NCBI GenBank assembly: GCA_021324535.1
Contig: JAJPIU010000023.1
Span: 1-44,514, forward strand
Length of the DNA stretch: 44,514 nt
Origin: Pseudomonadota bacterium
GTDB taxonomy: Bacteria; Chloroflexota; Ktedonobacteria; Ktedonobacterales; JADMIN01
Direction of reading: 5' to 3'
Shown here piece by piece: positions 23,689-32,184 of this stretch; position 1 is the first letter of the stretch; every line of letters starts with the position of its first letter. Made by a program: the position numbers and the translations under genes. The notes below the pieces were generated by a model. It did not search any database. It saw only the letters and a list, made by a program, of their open reading frames with translations, and was not told the origin of the DNA.

Positions 23689-25524
23689 ATGGTTGTCTCC
23701 CCTTCGGTTTTTAGCGAACAGCAGCGCGAGGCGCTTGTGGCGGAACGTCAGCTCGCGCAGGCGTTGGCTGCGTGTTTACAGGGTTTCCAGTCGTCGGCGG
23801 AAGACACGGCAACTTTACAGAACGCGATTCGCTCCCTGGACGAGCCGTTTCTCCTGGTCGTCGCGGGCGAGTTCAACGCGGGCAAGAGCGCCTTTATCAA
23901 TGCGCTGCTCGGCGAGACCGTTGCGCCGGAAGGCGTCACGCCAACGACAGCGGTAGTCACGCTGTTGCGCTACGCCGAAACGCCGACGAGGCATATGCGC
24001 GCCGATGGGATTGAGGAAGCGTTCTCTCCGGCGGCGTTTCTTCGCGATGTGGCTATTGTGGATACCCCTGGCACGAATGCGGTGTTGCGACGCCATGAGC
24101 AACTCACCACGGAGTTCATCCCACGCAGCGACTTCATCCTCTTTGTCACCTCGGCGGATCGCCCGTTTACCGAGAGCGAACGCCTTTTTTTGGAGCGGAT
24201 TCGCACATGGGGCAAGAAGGTTGTTCTGATCATCAACAAAGTGGATCTCTTGCGCTCAAAGGACGACGTGACCCAGGTTGTCTCTTTTGTGCGGCGCCAT
24301 GCGGCAGACCTCCTGGGCGCCCAGCCTGAGGTTTTCCCGCTTTCCGCACGCCTGGCGCAGGAGGCGCGGCAGGCCAGCGATGGCCCAGAGAGTATACGCC
24401 TCTGGGAAACAAGTCGCCTGGGCGTCCTTCGTGAGTATCTGATCGGCGCGCTTGACAGCGAGGGACGCGCGCGGCTCAAGTTGCTCAGCCCCCTGGGCGT
24501 CGTTGAGCGGCTGATACAGGTCTACACCGCTGAGGCCATGAAGCGGCAGACGTTGCTCGATGAGGATGCCCGCACGATTGCGGCCATCGAGGCGCAACTC
24601 GCCACGCATCGCCAGGAGATGCTCGCCGCCTTCGAGCAACGCCTGCGCGCCATCCAAAGCATCGTGCTGGAGATGCGCGACCGTGGACATCGCTTTTTTG
24701 ATGACACCGTGCGGTTGGGGCGGCTGTCCGACCTGTTGCGCGGTGAGAAGATTCAGGAGGCGTTTCAGCGCGAGGTGATCGCCAACGCACCTGAAGAGAT
24801 TGCGTATGCGGTGAACGGGCTGATCGAGTGGATGGTGGAACAGGAGCAACGCCACTGGCAGCGCATCAATGAGTATCTGACGCGCCGCCGTCTTTCTTCT
24901 CCATCCGCTTTGGGGCAGGCAGGAGAAGCACATGACACTTCGCTGGTGAGCGACGGTAGTGGTGTACGTGGCATGGATGGCATTGGGGCAACCTTTGACT
25001 TTACTCGCCGCCGGGCGTTGCAGCGTGTCGCCATCGCCGCCGACCGCACGCTCAGAACCTATGATCGTGAGGCGGAGGCGCGACGTCTGGCCGAATCGCT
25101 GCAAGGCGCAGTTGCACAGACGGCAGGCGCAGGGGTCGCCGCTATTGGGGTTGGCATGGGCATCGCGCTGATCGTTGGCACGGCGGCGGCTGATCTCACC
25201 GGCATCACTGCCGCCATCGTGCTTCTTGGCGTTGGACTGGGCATTTTGCCGCTGCGTCGCCGCCGCGCCAAGCGCCAGTTTGACACGCGCACCCACGAAC
25301 TGGAAGAACGCCTTGCAACGACCCTACGCGATCAATTCACCCATGAGTTGGACGCTGACGCCCAACGCCTCACTGGGGCGCTTGCTCCCTATATGCAGTT
25401 TGTTCGGCTCGAACAGGAGCGCGTGGCCAAGACACGCGCCACACTGGAACGCCTGGGGCATGAGGCTGAGGCGCTACGCCAGCGCATCCAAAGCGACGAG
25501 GCCAGTGTGGCGCCACACTGCTAG
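23689..25524 (+). CDS. Bacterial dynamin-like GTPase
   Basis: 611 residues. The GTPase domain has G1 VVAGEFNAGKSAFINALLGE (about residues 60-79), G2 Thr in GVTPTTAVVTLL, G3 VDTPGTNAVL and G4 IINKVDLLRS. The G1 pattern GEFNAGKSxFINALLG is specific to the dynamin family. After residue ~270 comes a long helical stalk (coiled-coil-like LLDEDARTIAAIEAQLATHR and similar). Residues about 475-525 include two hydrophobic helices (AGVAAIGVGMGIALIVGTAA and LTGITAAIVLLGVGLGILPL) that can act as a membrane anchor or paddle, followed by RRRRAKR and a terminal helical bundle. Such proteins remodel or repair membranes, for example under phage or antibiotic stress. Unlike many relatives it is single, not paired. 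Confidence 0.88.
   Translation: MVVSPSVFSEQQREALVAERQLAQALAACLQGFQSSAEDTATLQNAIRSLDEPFLLVVAGEFNAGKSAFINALLGETVAPEGVTPTTAVVTLLRYAETPTRHMRADGIEEAFSPAAFLRDVAIVDTPGTNAVLRRHEQLTTEFIPRSDFILFVTSADRPFTESERLFLERIRTWGKKVVLIINKVDLLRSKDDVTQVVSFVRRHAADLLGAQPEVFPLSARLAQEARQASDGPESIRLWETSRLGVLREYLIGALDSEGRARLKLLSPLGVVERLIQVYTAEAMKRQTLLDEDARTIAAIEAQLATHRQEMLAAFEQRLRAIQSIVLEMRDRGHRFFDDTVRLGRLSDLLRGEKIQEAFQREVIANAPEEIAYAVNGLIEWMVEQEQRHWQRINEYLTRRRLSSPSALGQAGEAHDTSLVSDGSGVRGMDGIGATFDFTRRRALQRVAIAADRTLRTYDREAEARRLAESLQGAVAQTAGAGVAAIGVGMGIALIVGTAAADLTGITAAIVLLGVGLGILPLRRRRAKRQFDTRTHELEERLATTLRDQFTHELDADAQRLTGALAPYMQFVRLEQERVAKTRATLERLGHEAEALRQRIQSDEASVAPHC
25503..25524. other. 18-bp perfect palindrome beside a shared CTAG stop
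   Basis: CAGTGTGGCGCCACACTG (25503-25520) is a perfect palindrome in the last codons of the dynamin-like gene. CTAG at 25521-25524 immediately follows and supplies the TAG stop of both convergent genes (plus strand 25522-25524, minus strand 25523-25521). The palindrome could fold into a stem with a four-base loop in both transcripts. Confidence 0.8.
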
Positions 25525-27716
25525 CCATACCGGCTAAGCAGCGTGGCGCGCGACATCCACACTTCCTCAGCATAAACGCCTTGTTTGCCGCGTGTCAGCC
25601 GGGCAAGCCCCTGAGGATTGTAGATCGCCAGCAAGCCATGCAGGAAGAAACGCTCGAACCAGGCGTGAATCGTATGTGGGCGGGCGCGCACAGTGAATCC
25701 CAGCCGAGGCGCAGGGCGGCTAAGGATCGTCACGCCAACAATCGCCTTGATTTTCCCAATGGCCGGGCTAGTATTCCTTGCCAGAGATTGAGCGCCTCCG
25801 GCTGTTTCGTCGCTGATGACCCATGCGGCCAGCGCGCTCAGGTCTTCACCAATCATCCGCAGGAGCGTCAGCGGCGAGGTGTGCGCCGCAAGCTCCGTCA
25901 CCCGTGAGTTGCGGAAGTGCAGCTCGCCCACCCAATCGCCCTGGGCGACGGTCGTTCCGTCGGGTAGCGTGATGGGGCGGCCATGATAGCGATCCACACG
26001 CACGGCAAGCAGGCCATTCGGCGCATCTGGGATCGGCGTAATCGGCGCAAGGCTCAGCGTCAGCCACTCCCAAAACGGCCAGAAGCGCAGGAAGCCCCGC
26101 GCGCGCCCGGCTCCCGTCCGTCCGGCCAGCCGCCAGGCGCCCAGGCGTCGGCGCGCTACCGGACGGTGGGTCTGTTGCGCCGTAGAAGTTAATGGAGATG
26201 ATGATGTGGACAAGGCAGGAGTTGTGGGTGAGGCCGGTGAGGCAGGGCGGCCAGGGCGCTCCTCTTTGATGAAGGAGACGCAGACTGCGCCTAACACCAG
26301 GAAGAGGGCTGCCAGCGCAAAGACCGCGCGATAGCCATATGCCGTCTCGCCAAGTGAACCGGCCAGCGCGATCACCGCCGCGCCAAGCGCAGGCGCGAGA
26401 ATGGAAGGCAAGGTCGTTGCCGCGCTCCAAATGCCCATGTCTTTACCAAACGCTTGCTCATCGGGCAAGGCGTCAATCGCGAGCGCCCAGTCTACACTGG
26501 TGTACGCGCCGTAGCCCAATCCAAAGAATAGTCCCAATGGCCAGAGCGGAATGTTCCCTTGCATGAGTGTAAACCCCAACGCAGGCGCCGCCATAAACGC
26601 TGTCGCGATCCCGACAACGACCACCCGCCCAATGCGATCCGAAATGATTCCCAGAATCAGCGAACTGGCGACTGCGCCGACCAGCGCCAGCAGCGCCACG
26701 ATGGCGGTCGCCTGGATGAAGTTACTGACATGCGCAACCGCCGCGAAATAGTATTCAATGAAGGTCAAAAAGAGCGTCAGGCCCAACATCACAAAGCAGC
26801 GTGTCAGAAACACCCAGGTGAAGTTGCGATGACGCCATGGGCCAACCCATGGCTCGATCCACGAGACCAGCCAGCCAAGATGCGCCACGCGCTGGGGGGC
26901 GCGCTGCTGTCTGACGGTGGAAGCCGCCAGTGGCCCCGAAGCGTGATGCGCTCTGGCCTGTGGGCGTTCGTGGACGCCAAACAAGGTGATGATAACCGTC
27001 AGCAAGAGCGCCAGTCCGGTAATCACATAATAAGCGTTGGCGCCGCTGATGATGGCGTCGTGCGATGGCGCCGTCAGATTGACTGAACTGAACAGCCAGG
27101 CTGCCAGCGCCAGGCTGCCGATGTTGCCAAGAATCGTCATCAGACCAAGATACCCCGACGCCGCGCCGCGCTGATCCGGGCCAACCAGATCGGGCACAAG
27201 ACTCTGATATGCGGCGATGCCGGCGTTGGCGCCAAACTGGTTGACTAAAAAGCCCAGGATGAAGATACTCACCACCGGACTGACCGCGAGCATCCAGGCG
27301 CCAAGCAGAGCCAGCGCCATGCCTGCGACGATATACGGGTGACGCCTGCCCAATGGATGCGACGTGTGATCGGAGATCGTTCCAACGATGGGCGGGATAA
27401 TCAACGCGACCACCGCGCCACCGGCTGAGAACCACCCAAGAAACGTCGCCTGTTGCGCATTGCCCACCGCTCCCGGCGTCACGAACAAAAGGATTTGCGT
27501 GGGGATAACGATAGGCAAGAGCGCGGCTGATTGGGCATTGATTCCCAACCACAAAACACTCAACGTCAACTGATCGACAATACCCAATGAGCGATGTTCC
27601 GCCTGTTCAGGCGTGTGCTCCGCCGCGACTTCGGGGATTTCTGTGTGGCTTGCGGAGGGAGGAGCCTCCACATCAGAAGAAAACTCGAAGGGGTGCGAGA
27701 CGTTCTGAGGATCCAT
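25521..27716 (-). CDS. MFS transporter fused to a YkoP-like C-terminal domain
   Basis: 731 residues. After a 45-residue hydrophilic start come about twelve helices with the GPH/SLC45-like layout: LGINAQSAALLPIVIPTQIL, GTISDHTSHPLGRRHPYIVA (motif A with D-H-T-x-x-x-x-G-R-R-x-P), FGANAGIAAYQSLVPDLVGP and YGAYTSVDWALAIDALPDEQ. This subfamily often imports glycosides or sucrose with cations. A Ser/Thr/Pro linker (about 500-545) leads to a soluble domain, residues about 570-731, beginning LLAVRVDRYHGRPITLPDGT, then VGELHFRNSRVTEL, IKAIVGVTILSRPAPRLGFT and WFERFFLHGLLAIYNP. This resembles the Bacillus YkoP protein of unknown function, which is normally a separate gene. The upstream ribosome binding site is weak. 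Confidence 0.8.
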   Translation of the reverse strand: MDPQNVSHPFEFSSDVEAPPSASHTEIPEVAAEHTPEQAEHRSLGIVDQLTLSVLWLGINAQSAALLPIVIPTQILLFVTPGAVGNAQQATFLGWFSAGGAVVALIIPPIVGTISDHTSHPLGRRHPYIVAGMALALLGAWMLAVSPVVSIFILGFLVNQFGANAGIAAYQSLVPDLVGPDQRGAASGYLGLMTILGNIGSLALAAWLFSSVNLTAPSHDAIISGANAYYVITGLALLLTVIITLFGVHERPQARAHHASGPLAASTVRQQRAPQRVAHLGWLVSWIEPWVGPWRHRNFTWVFLTRCFVMLGLTLFLTFIEYYFAAVAHVSNFIQATAIVALLALVGAVASSLILGIISDRIGRVVVVGIATAFMAAPALGFTLMQGNIPLWPLGLFFGLGYGAYTSVDWALAIDALPDEQAFGKDMGIWSAATTLPSILAPALGAAVIALAGSLGETAYGYRAVFALAALFLVLGAVCVSFIKEERPGRPASPASPTTPALSTSSSPLTSTAQQTHRPVARRRLGAWRLAGRTGAGRARGFLRFWPFWEWLTLSLAPITPIPDAPNGLLAVRVDRYHGRPITLPDGTTVAQGDWVGELHFRNSRVTELAAHTSPLTLLRMIGEDLSALAAWVISDETAGGAQSLARNTSPAIGKIKAIVGVTILSRPAPRLGFTVRARPHTIHAWFERFFLHGLLAIYNPQGLARLTRGKQGVYAEEVWMSRATLLSRYG

Positions 27717-28110
27717 GCGCTACCCAACCTGTTGTCAACATGGTTGCGTTGTCGTCGCATAGGCGCAACGTAGCCACCAAACCAATCTCGGCGCACTAAG
27801 CCGCCACTGATCAGAATGATCATATCATGCTCTCATTATGCGCCAATCGTATGCCAATCTGTGATCGGCAATTCGGCCAGGGAGGCGGCGAGAAACATCG
27901 AAAAGTGGAGCGCAACGAACCGCATCGAGACACAAAGAACACAAATACTCCCCCGACCACACATAGTAGTGTTCCTGTTGGTCTGGAGGAGTAGACGCAA
28001 AGCGGCTAGCGCAGACACAAAGAGATGATTGAGTCCACTATTGTTTGCGGTTTTTGCGCCGCGTCTCGGCGGACTGATGATATTGTGTGCGGATGTGTGA
28101 ATTGGGCGCG
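27717..28110. other. Intergenic region upstream of the MFS-YkoP gene
   Basis: About 390 bases with no supported gene. Two TGATCA palindromes lie nine bases apart near 27812-27826 in a stretch rich in AT. A GGAGGAG run near 27985 is not followed by a usable start. Confidence 0.4.
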
Positions 28111-28371
28111 CTATTGCTCCTGCGCGACGTAAGGCGAGCCGGGACGCGGACTTTGTGCCCGCACAATGCTCCGCAGGTAGCGCATGGCGTTATTGTACGC
28201 ATGCACATCCACTACCGCCTGGGGCTGATTCCACTCGGTGAGCGCCTGTTGGACGGAGGTTGCCTCGAAGAGGAAATGTGTCCACCCCTGTCGGCTGGTC
28301 ACGTTCTGAAGCTGCGCGCCCTTCGCGATAGCATATGCGGCGCAGTAAATGTCTTTGATCTCGGCTAACAT
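28111..28371 (-). CDS. Small DUF5659-like protein
   Basis: 86 residues, preceded by AAAGGAGA at an ideal distance from the ATG. The pattern IKDIYCAAYAIAKGAQLQNV, then THFLFEATSVQQALTEW, then VDVHAYNNAMRYLRSIVRAQ matches the shape of DUF5659-type proteins: a strand-helix with x-D-x-Y-x-A-A-Y-x-x-A-K-G, a beta-hairpin ending in F-x-F-E, and a final helix with Y-x-x-A-x-x-x-L-R. Such small proteins occur on plasmids, phages and mobile regions and have no known function. It has its own unit between long intergenic stretches. Confidence 0.65.
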   Translation of the reverse strand: MLAEIKDIYCAAYAIAKGAQLQNVTSRQGWTHFLFEATSVQQALTEWNQPQAVVDVHAYNNAMRYLRSIVRAQSPRPGSPYVAQEQ

Positions 28372-29079
28372 CGCAGTCTCCTTTGATTACTGATCTGTGA
28401 TTGGGGGATAGAAAAGAGTACGCTTGTTTGATGACGCTGGCGCCCTCGGAATTCTCGGTGAACCGTTGGCGAACCACTCTTGAACATCTACGAACGTCTG
28501 TGACCTGTGGTGAGTCTCGCCAATATAGCTCATTGCTCATATATATCACAGTATGTCACCGGCGTCGCTGATGCGCAAATCTCGCTCTCGCTCAGGCGCC
28601 CAAAATGCCAACGCCTCTCAAACATCGCTAGTAGCTTACCCGCGCCCCCACATGCGAATGTGTCATTCTTGGCCATGCGCTTATTCTGACGTTTTGGTAA
28701 CAGTAGTATGGTGTCTCTCATACTTCATGGTCATATGCCCATAGTACGTTTGGGCATTGTGGCCCGGCTCTGTGCTCCAGTGAAAGCCCGAAAAAGCGCA
28801 TAGACTATGCCATCACATGGGTCAACTCATTCGCTTGCTGGATGTGGGATACACCTGCGAGGCGCCTCTGATCATGCTTATACTTCTTAACGACCAACAC
28901 CCTAATTTGGTCGCGTGTTCGCATAGTATTATCTCTGATCACCTCTGATCACCTCTGATAGCATCTGAACGCTTAGTCTGATCGGTGGCTGTTATGCCGG
29001 AGGCGTCGCGCTGTGCTAGACTACAAGCGAGAGCTTGTGATAGTAGACCAGCGTCTACCGGAATTAAAGGAGCTGTATT
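28372..29079. other. Long intergenic region with small inverted repeats
   Basis: About 700 bases without a supported gene. It holds two 7-bp perfect inverted repeats, each with a nine-base loop (ATGCCCA 28735-28741 with TGGGCAT 28751-28757; CGACCAA 28891-28897 with TTGGTCG 28907-28913). It also holds a 10-bp repeat ACCTCTGATC near 28931-28955 and the promoter of the oxidoreductase gene at its right end. Confidence 0.5.
29014..29022 (+). promoter_or_regulatory. Extended -10 promoter of the FAD oxidoreductase gene
   Basis: TG (29014-29015), C, then TAGACT (29017-29022), 58 bases before the GTG start. It has the same nine bases TGCTAGACT as the promoter at 12216. Confidence 0.45.
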
Positions 29080-30315
29080 GTGGCCGCTGAACTCGGCAGA
29101 AAATATGTGATTATTGGCAATGGGATCGCAGGCACCACCTGCGCCGACCAGCTTCGCAAGGCCGATCCGGCCTGTGAGATCTGGATGATCACCAACGAAC
29201 CCTATCCTCTGTATAACCGTGTCTCGCTACCTCGCTATTTGCAAGGGGCGCTGCCTGAGCAAAAGGTGATGATGCGCGACTTCGCCTGGCATGAGCAGAT
29301 GCGGATCACCCTGCTTACTGAGACGCTCGCCACGCGCGTAGATACCGACGGGCGTGTGGTCTATCTCGATCACGGTGGCCCGCTGCCCTATGACGCGCTG
29401 TTGGTATGTACGGGCGGCTGGGCGAACAAACTGCAAGCGCCGGGGGCTGCGGGCGTCGCCAACATTTATAACTTCGTCACGCTCGACGATACCCGCGAAC
29501 TGATCGCCCGTGCGCTGGAAAGTAAAGAGGCGGTGACAATTGGCGGCAGCTTCATCGCCTATGAGCTGACCGAGGGCTTCAACGTGCGCGGGGTGCATGT
29601 CACGTGGCTCCAGCGTGGCCCCTACTGGCTGCGCGCCACGCTCGATGAGGAGGGCGGCATGCTCGTGGATGAGATTGCCCGCGCGCATGGCGTTGATGTT
29701 GTGCATGGCGAGGAGATCAGCGAGGTGGTGGCGGCCAATGGTGTTCCCCGGCATGTTGTCGGCTCATCGGGCAAGACCTATCCAGCGGACGTGATTGGCG
29801 TAGGGTTGGGGCTAACGCTCAATCACGGCTTCCTGGCGGAGACGTCCATCGAGCGGCGCACAGGCATCGTGACAAACGAATACCTGGAAACCAACGTTCC
29901 CGGTGTCTATGCGGCCGGTGACGTGGCGGAGTTCCACGACGTGATGGTGGGCGGCCACCATACGATGGGCACCTGGGATAATGCGCTGGCGCATGGCAAG
30001 GTTGCGGCGGTCAATATGGCGGGCGGCCATCAAGAATATCGCGACGTGCCCACCTACACCAGCCCGCTCTTCAACACCAATATCGCCGTGATGGGCATCG
30101 CCGAGACAAACAACCCCACGCTCACCTCCATCTCGCGCACCATGCCCGGCGACAAGGGCAAAGACTACCGCAAGTTCTTCTTTCAGGAGAACCGCCTGGT
30201 GGGCGCTGTCTTCATCGGCAGCCCCAAGGGGCGTAAAAAGGTTGTGGAATTGATCCGCACCGGCCAGGAGTTCGCCACGCCGACGGATCGCGCCGGGCTG
30301 TTCGACGTGCGCTAG
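29080..30315 (+). CDS. FAD-dependent pyridine nucleotide-disulfide family oxidoreductase
   Basis: 411 residues, GTG start after AAAGGAG. FAD-binding Rossmann motif KYVIIGNGIAGTTCADQLRK (about 8-27) is followed by PYPLYNRVSLPRYLQG, as in rubredoxin/ferredoxin reductases and the N-terminal half of NirB. The second dinucleotide site reads VTIGGSFIAYELTEGFNVRG, where the usual GxGxIGxE is replaced by GGSFIAYE; an NADH preference is uncertain. The second FAD motif TNVPGVYAAGDVAEF is intact, and GTWDNALAHGKVAAVNM is the usual following helix. No Cys pair for disulfide chemistry is present. It probably passes electrons from NAD(P)H to a small iron-sulfur protein encoded elsewhere; the Rieske protein at 16479 is only a speculative candidate. 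Confidence 0.82.
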   Translation: MAAELGRKYVIIGNGIAGTTCADQLRKADPACEIWMITNEPYPLYNRVSLPRYLQGALPEQKVMMRDFAWHEQMRITLLTETLATRVDTDGRVVYLDHGGPLPYDALLVCTGGWANKLQAPGAAGVANIYNFVTLDDTRELIARALESKEAVTIGGSFIAYELTEGFNVRGVHVTWLQRGPYWLRATLDEEGGMLVDEIARAHGVDVVHGEEISEVVAANGVPRHVVGSSGKTYPADVIGVGLGLTLNHGFLAETSIERRTGIVTNEYLETNVPGVYAAGDVAEFHDVMVGGHHTMGTWDNALAHGKVAAVNMAGGHQEYRDVPTYTSPLFNTNIAVMGIAETNNPTLTSISRTMPGDKGKDYRKFFFQENRLVGAVFIGSPKGRKKVVELIRTGQEFATPTDRAGLFDVR

Positions 30316-30359
30316 ACTGCAGGAAATGGCGGGCTTGAAGAGCGATTGCCGAGAGCCAA

Positions 30360-31523
30360 TCAAGCGGCGGGCTGCGTTTCAGGGAATGTAATATGGGCGC
30401 CCTGCCTGGCTTCCGCGATAACCTGCTGGTAGGCGTCAATTAGCTCGTCAAGCACAGTAGGCCATGCGAGCCGGTGGGCATACTCATAGGCGGCGAGGCC
30501 CATCCGCTGGCGGCGATCCGGCTCGGCCAGCAGTGCGCGCGCTCCTGTCGCAAGGCTTGTGACATCGCGCGCAGGCGCCAGCAGACCCGTCTCGCCGGAG
30601 CGCACACTATCGCGCACCCCCTCGGCGTCGTAGGCCACCACTGGCAGGCCCGACGCCATCGCTTCCATTACCACCTGCCCAAACGTCTCGGTGGTGGAAG
30701 GGAAGGCAAAGAGATCGGCGGAGGCATAGGCTTCGGCCAGCGCCTCGCCGGTGAGATAGCCGGTGAAGGTCGCGCGCTTCCCGTATAAGGCGCGTTCGAG
30801 GTCAGCTCGCGCCGGGCCGTCGCCTATCAGAACGAGGTGAGCGGGCAGGTCATTGAGTTGGAAGAACATCTTTACCAGGTCATCCAGGTTTTTCTCGTAC
30901 GAGAGGCGGCCAACGTAGAGGATGATGGGGACGGCAGGATCATAGGCTATGCGGACGCGCCAGGCGGGATTGCGCCGTTCGGGGCGAAAGAGGTCTCCAT
31001 CCACTCCGCGCGCCCAGACGCCCACCCGCGCAAAGCCTCTGCTGCGTAGGTGGGTAGCCGTCGAGGACGAGGGGCAGAGCGTCAGCGCGCATTGATTATG
31101 CAGCCAGCGCCGGTAGCCCCACATTGGCGCAATGAGCGCGCTCAGGTGGAAGTAAGCGCAGTAGTCGGCGAGATTCGTGTGGTAGGTGGAAAGCACTGGC
31201 ACGCCCAATCGTCGTCCCCAGGCGACGCCAGCCGCGCCAAGCAGCATGGGATCAACCACATGCACAACGTCCGGGCGGAAGCGCGCCAGATGGCGTTCCA
31301 GGCGCGGCGCGGGAAACAGAAAGCGTAGCTCAGGGTAAAAGGGGATAGGGAAACCGGGCGCACCAAAGACGCGCGCGCCCGCATAGCTTCGTAGCGCGCC
31401 CTCTGGCCCCAGCACGATGGCTTTGTGGCCATGCCGCTGCAAGTGTTCTAGGGTCATCGCCAGCGTGCGGGTGACGCCGTCGAGCTTGGGCAGAAAGTTT
31501 TCCGTCACCAGAGCGATCCGCAT
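30360..31523 (-). CDS. Glycosyltransferase family 4 (GDP-mannose-type)
   Basis: 387 residues with GT-B fold. The N-terminus MRIALVTENFLPKLDGVTRT is the hallmark of the SQD2/MgtA-like branch that adds mannose, glucose or sulfoquinovose to diacylglycerol or related lipid acceptors. The acceptor side continues with PDVVHVVDPMLLGAAGVAWG and LSTYHTNLADYCAYF. The donor side has ILYVGRLSYEKNLDDLVKMF, VLIGDGPARADLE and the nucleotide-sugar motif SADLFAFPSTTETFGQVVME (E-x7-E). A strong GGAGGGA precedes the ATG. It probably works at the inner face of the membrane. A GDP-mannose supply is provided by the guanylyltransferase at 15282. The exact sugar and acceptor are inferred only. Confidence 0.88.
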   Translation of the reverse strand: MRIALVTENFLPKLDGVTRTLAMTLEHLQRHGHKAIVLGPEGALRSYAGARVFGAPGFPIPFYPELRFLFPAPRLERHLARFRPDVVHVVDPMLLGAAGVAWGRRLGVPVLSTYHTNLADYCAYFHLSALIAPMWGYRRWLHNQCALTLCPSSSTATHLRSRGFARVGVWARGVDGDLFRPERRNPAWRVRIAYDPAVPIILYVGRLSYEKNLDDLVKMFFQLNDLPAHLVLIGDGPARADLERALYGKRATFTGYLTGEALAEAYASADLFAFPSTTETFGQVVMEAMASGLPVVAYDAEGVRDSVRSGETGLLAPARDVTSLATGARALLAEPDRRQRMGLAAYEYAHRLAWPTVLDELIDAYQQVIAEARQGAHITFPETQPAA

Positions 31524-31666
31524 GGCATTCCCTCCGGGGCGTGTGCAGAGTTCAAGAACGTTCCGTGCAGATCATGCCGCCAGCATGTTAAACCGGAGTA
31601 AAGAAAGCGTTAAATCTTTGCGCAGTGCGCGTCGTGAGGATTCCAAATAGAGAGAGCCTCAATGCA

Positions 31667-32129
31667 ATGACACCCATTGCTTCCGCGTCAATTCCCGTTC
31701 GCCACCCTGTTTTGCAAGCGAGCATCTTGCTCGGCGATCTTGTCGCGCTGACTTGCGCTCACATCGCTGGCTGCGCTTCTCGTCGGCGCGTTCGCCGCCT
31801 GGCGCACCCGAAGCATCCTGGCGGGCCTGGGAGTTGGCTTCTGGATTGGTCTGCTCACCGGCATCGTGAGCGCCTTGACCATCGTGCTCATGCTCCTCTT
31901 GGGAATGGATTTCCTCGTCCACTACATGAACCACTACATGAACAGCGGCGAGTTACAGAGCTTTGCTTAAAGCGGCTGGAAGGATCGCGAGTCCTGGTAT
32001 TTCTGGCAAGAAGAGATCGCCGGGAGCATTGGAGATTTCCTCCTGATGTTCCTGGGAGGAGTAGTGTTGGGTGCAGTGGGCGGAGTCATCGGCAGACTCC
32101 TTTCGCTGGTAAGGCCGCCATCCGCATAG
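31667..32129 (+). pseudogene. Decayed membrane protein (frameshift plus in-frame stop)
   Basis: The ATG at 31667 opens MTPIASASIPVRHPVLQASI followed by LLGDLVALTCAH. A shift near 31760 then leads to ALTSLAALLVGAFAAWRTRS, ILAGLGVGFWIGLLTGIVSA and MLLLGMDFLVHYMNHYMNSG. That frame meets TAA at about 31967-31969 (SFA stop SGWKD). After it the same frame resumes with SGWKDRESWYFWQEEIAGSI, GDFLLMFLGGVVLGAVGGVI and a final TAG at 32127-32129. The three pieces make a coherent protein with about three or four helices, so it was probably one gene inactivated by an indel and a nonsense change. The family is not recognised. Confidence 0.5.
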
Positions 32130-32131
32130 AA

Positions 32132-32182
32132 AGCCACGATTGAGCCACGATTGAGCCACGATTGAGCCACGATTGAGCCACG
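32132..32182 (+). repeat. Tandem 11-bp repeat between the decayed gene and the ferritin-VIT1 gene
   Basis: AGCCACGATTG occurs four times in a row (32132-32142, 143-153, 154-164, 165-175), with a partial fifth copy. It sits directly beside the ferritin-VIT1 stop codon (32185-32187) and three bases after the stop of the decayed gene. The unit length equals that of the array at 12068, but the sequence differs. Confidence 0.92.
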
Positions 32183-32184
32183 CA

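Noticed and set aside
24256-25296. A 346-residue minus-strand ORF
   Set aside because: Antisense to the dynamin-like gene; the dynamin frame has clear GTPase motifs, this one has none.
23404-25524. Defence island (toxin-antitoxin, tRNA, dynamin-like GTPase)
   Set aside because: The genes have separate promoters and orientation; dynamin-like proteins are widespread housekeeping or stress proteins, and no nuclease or phage-defence partner is seen.
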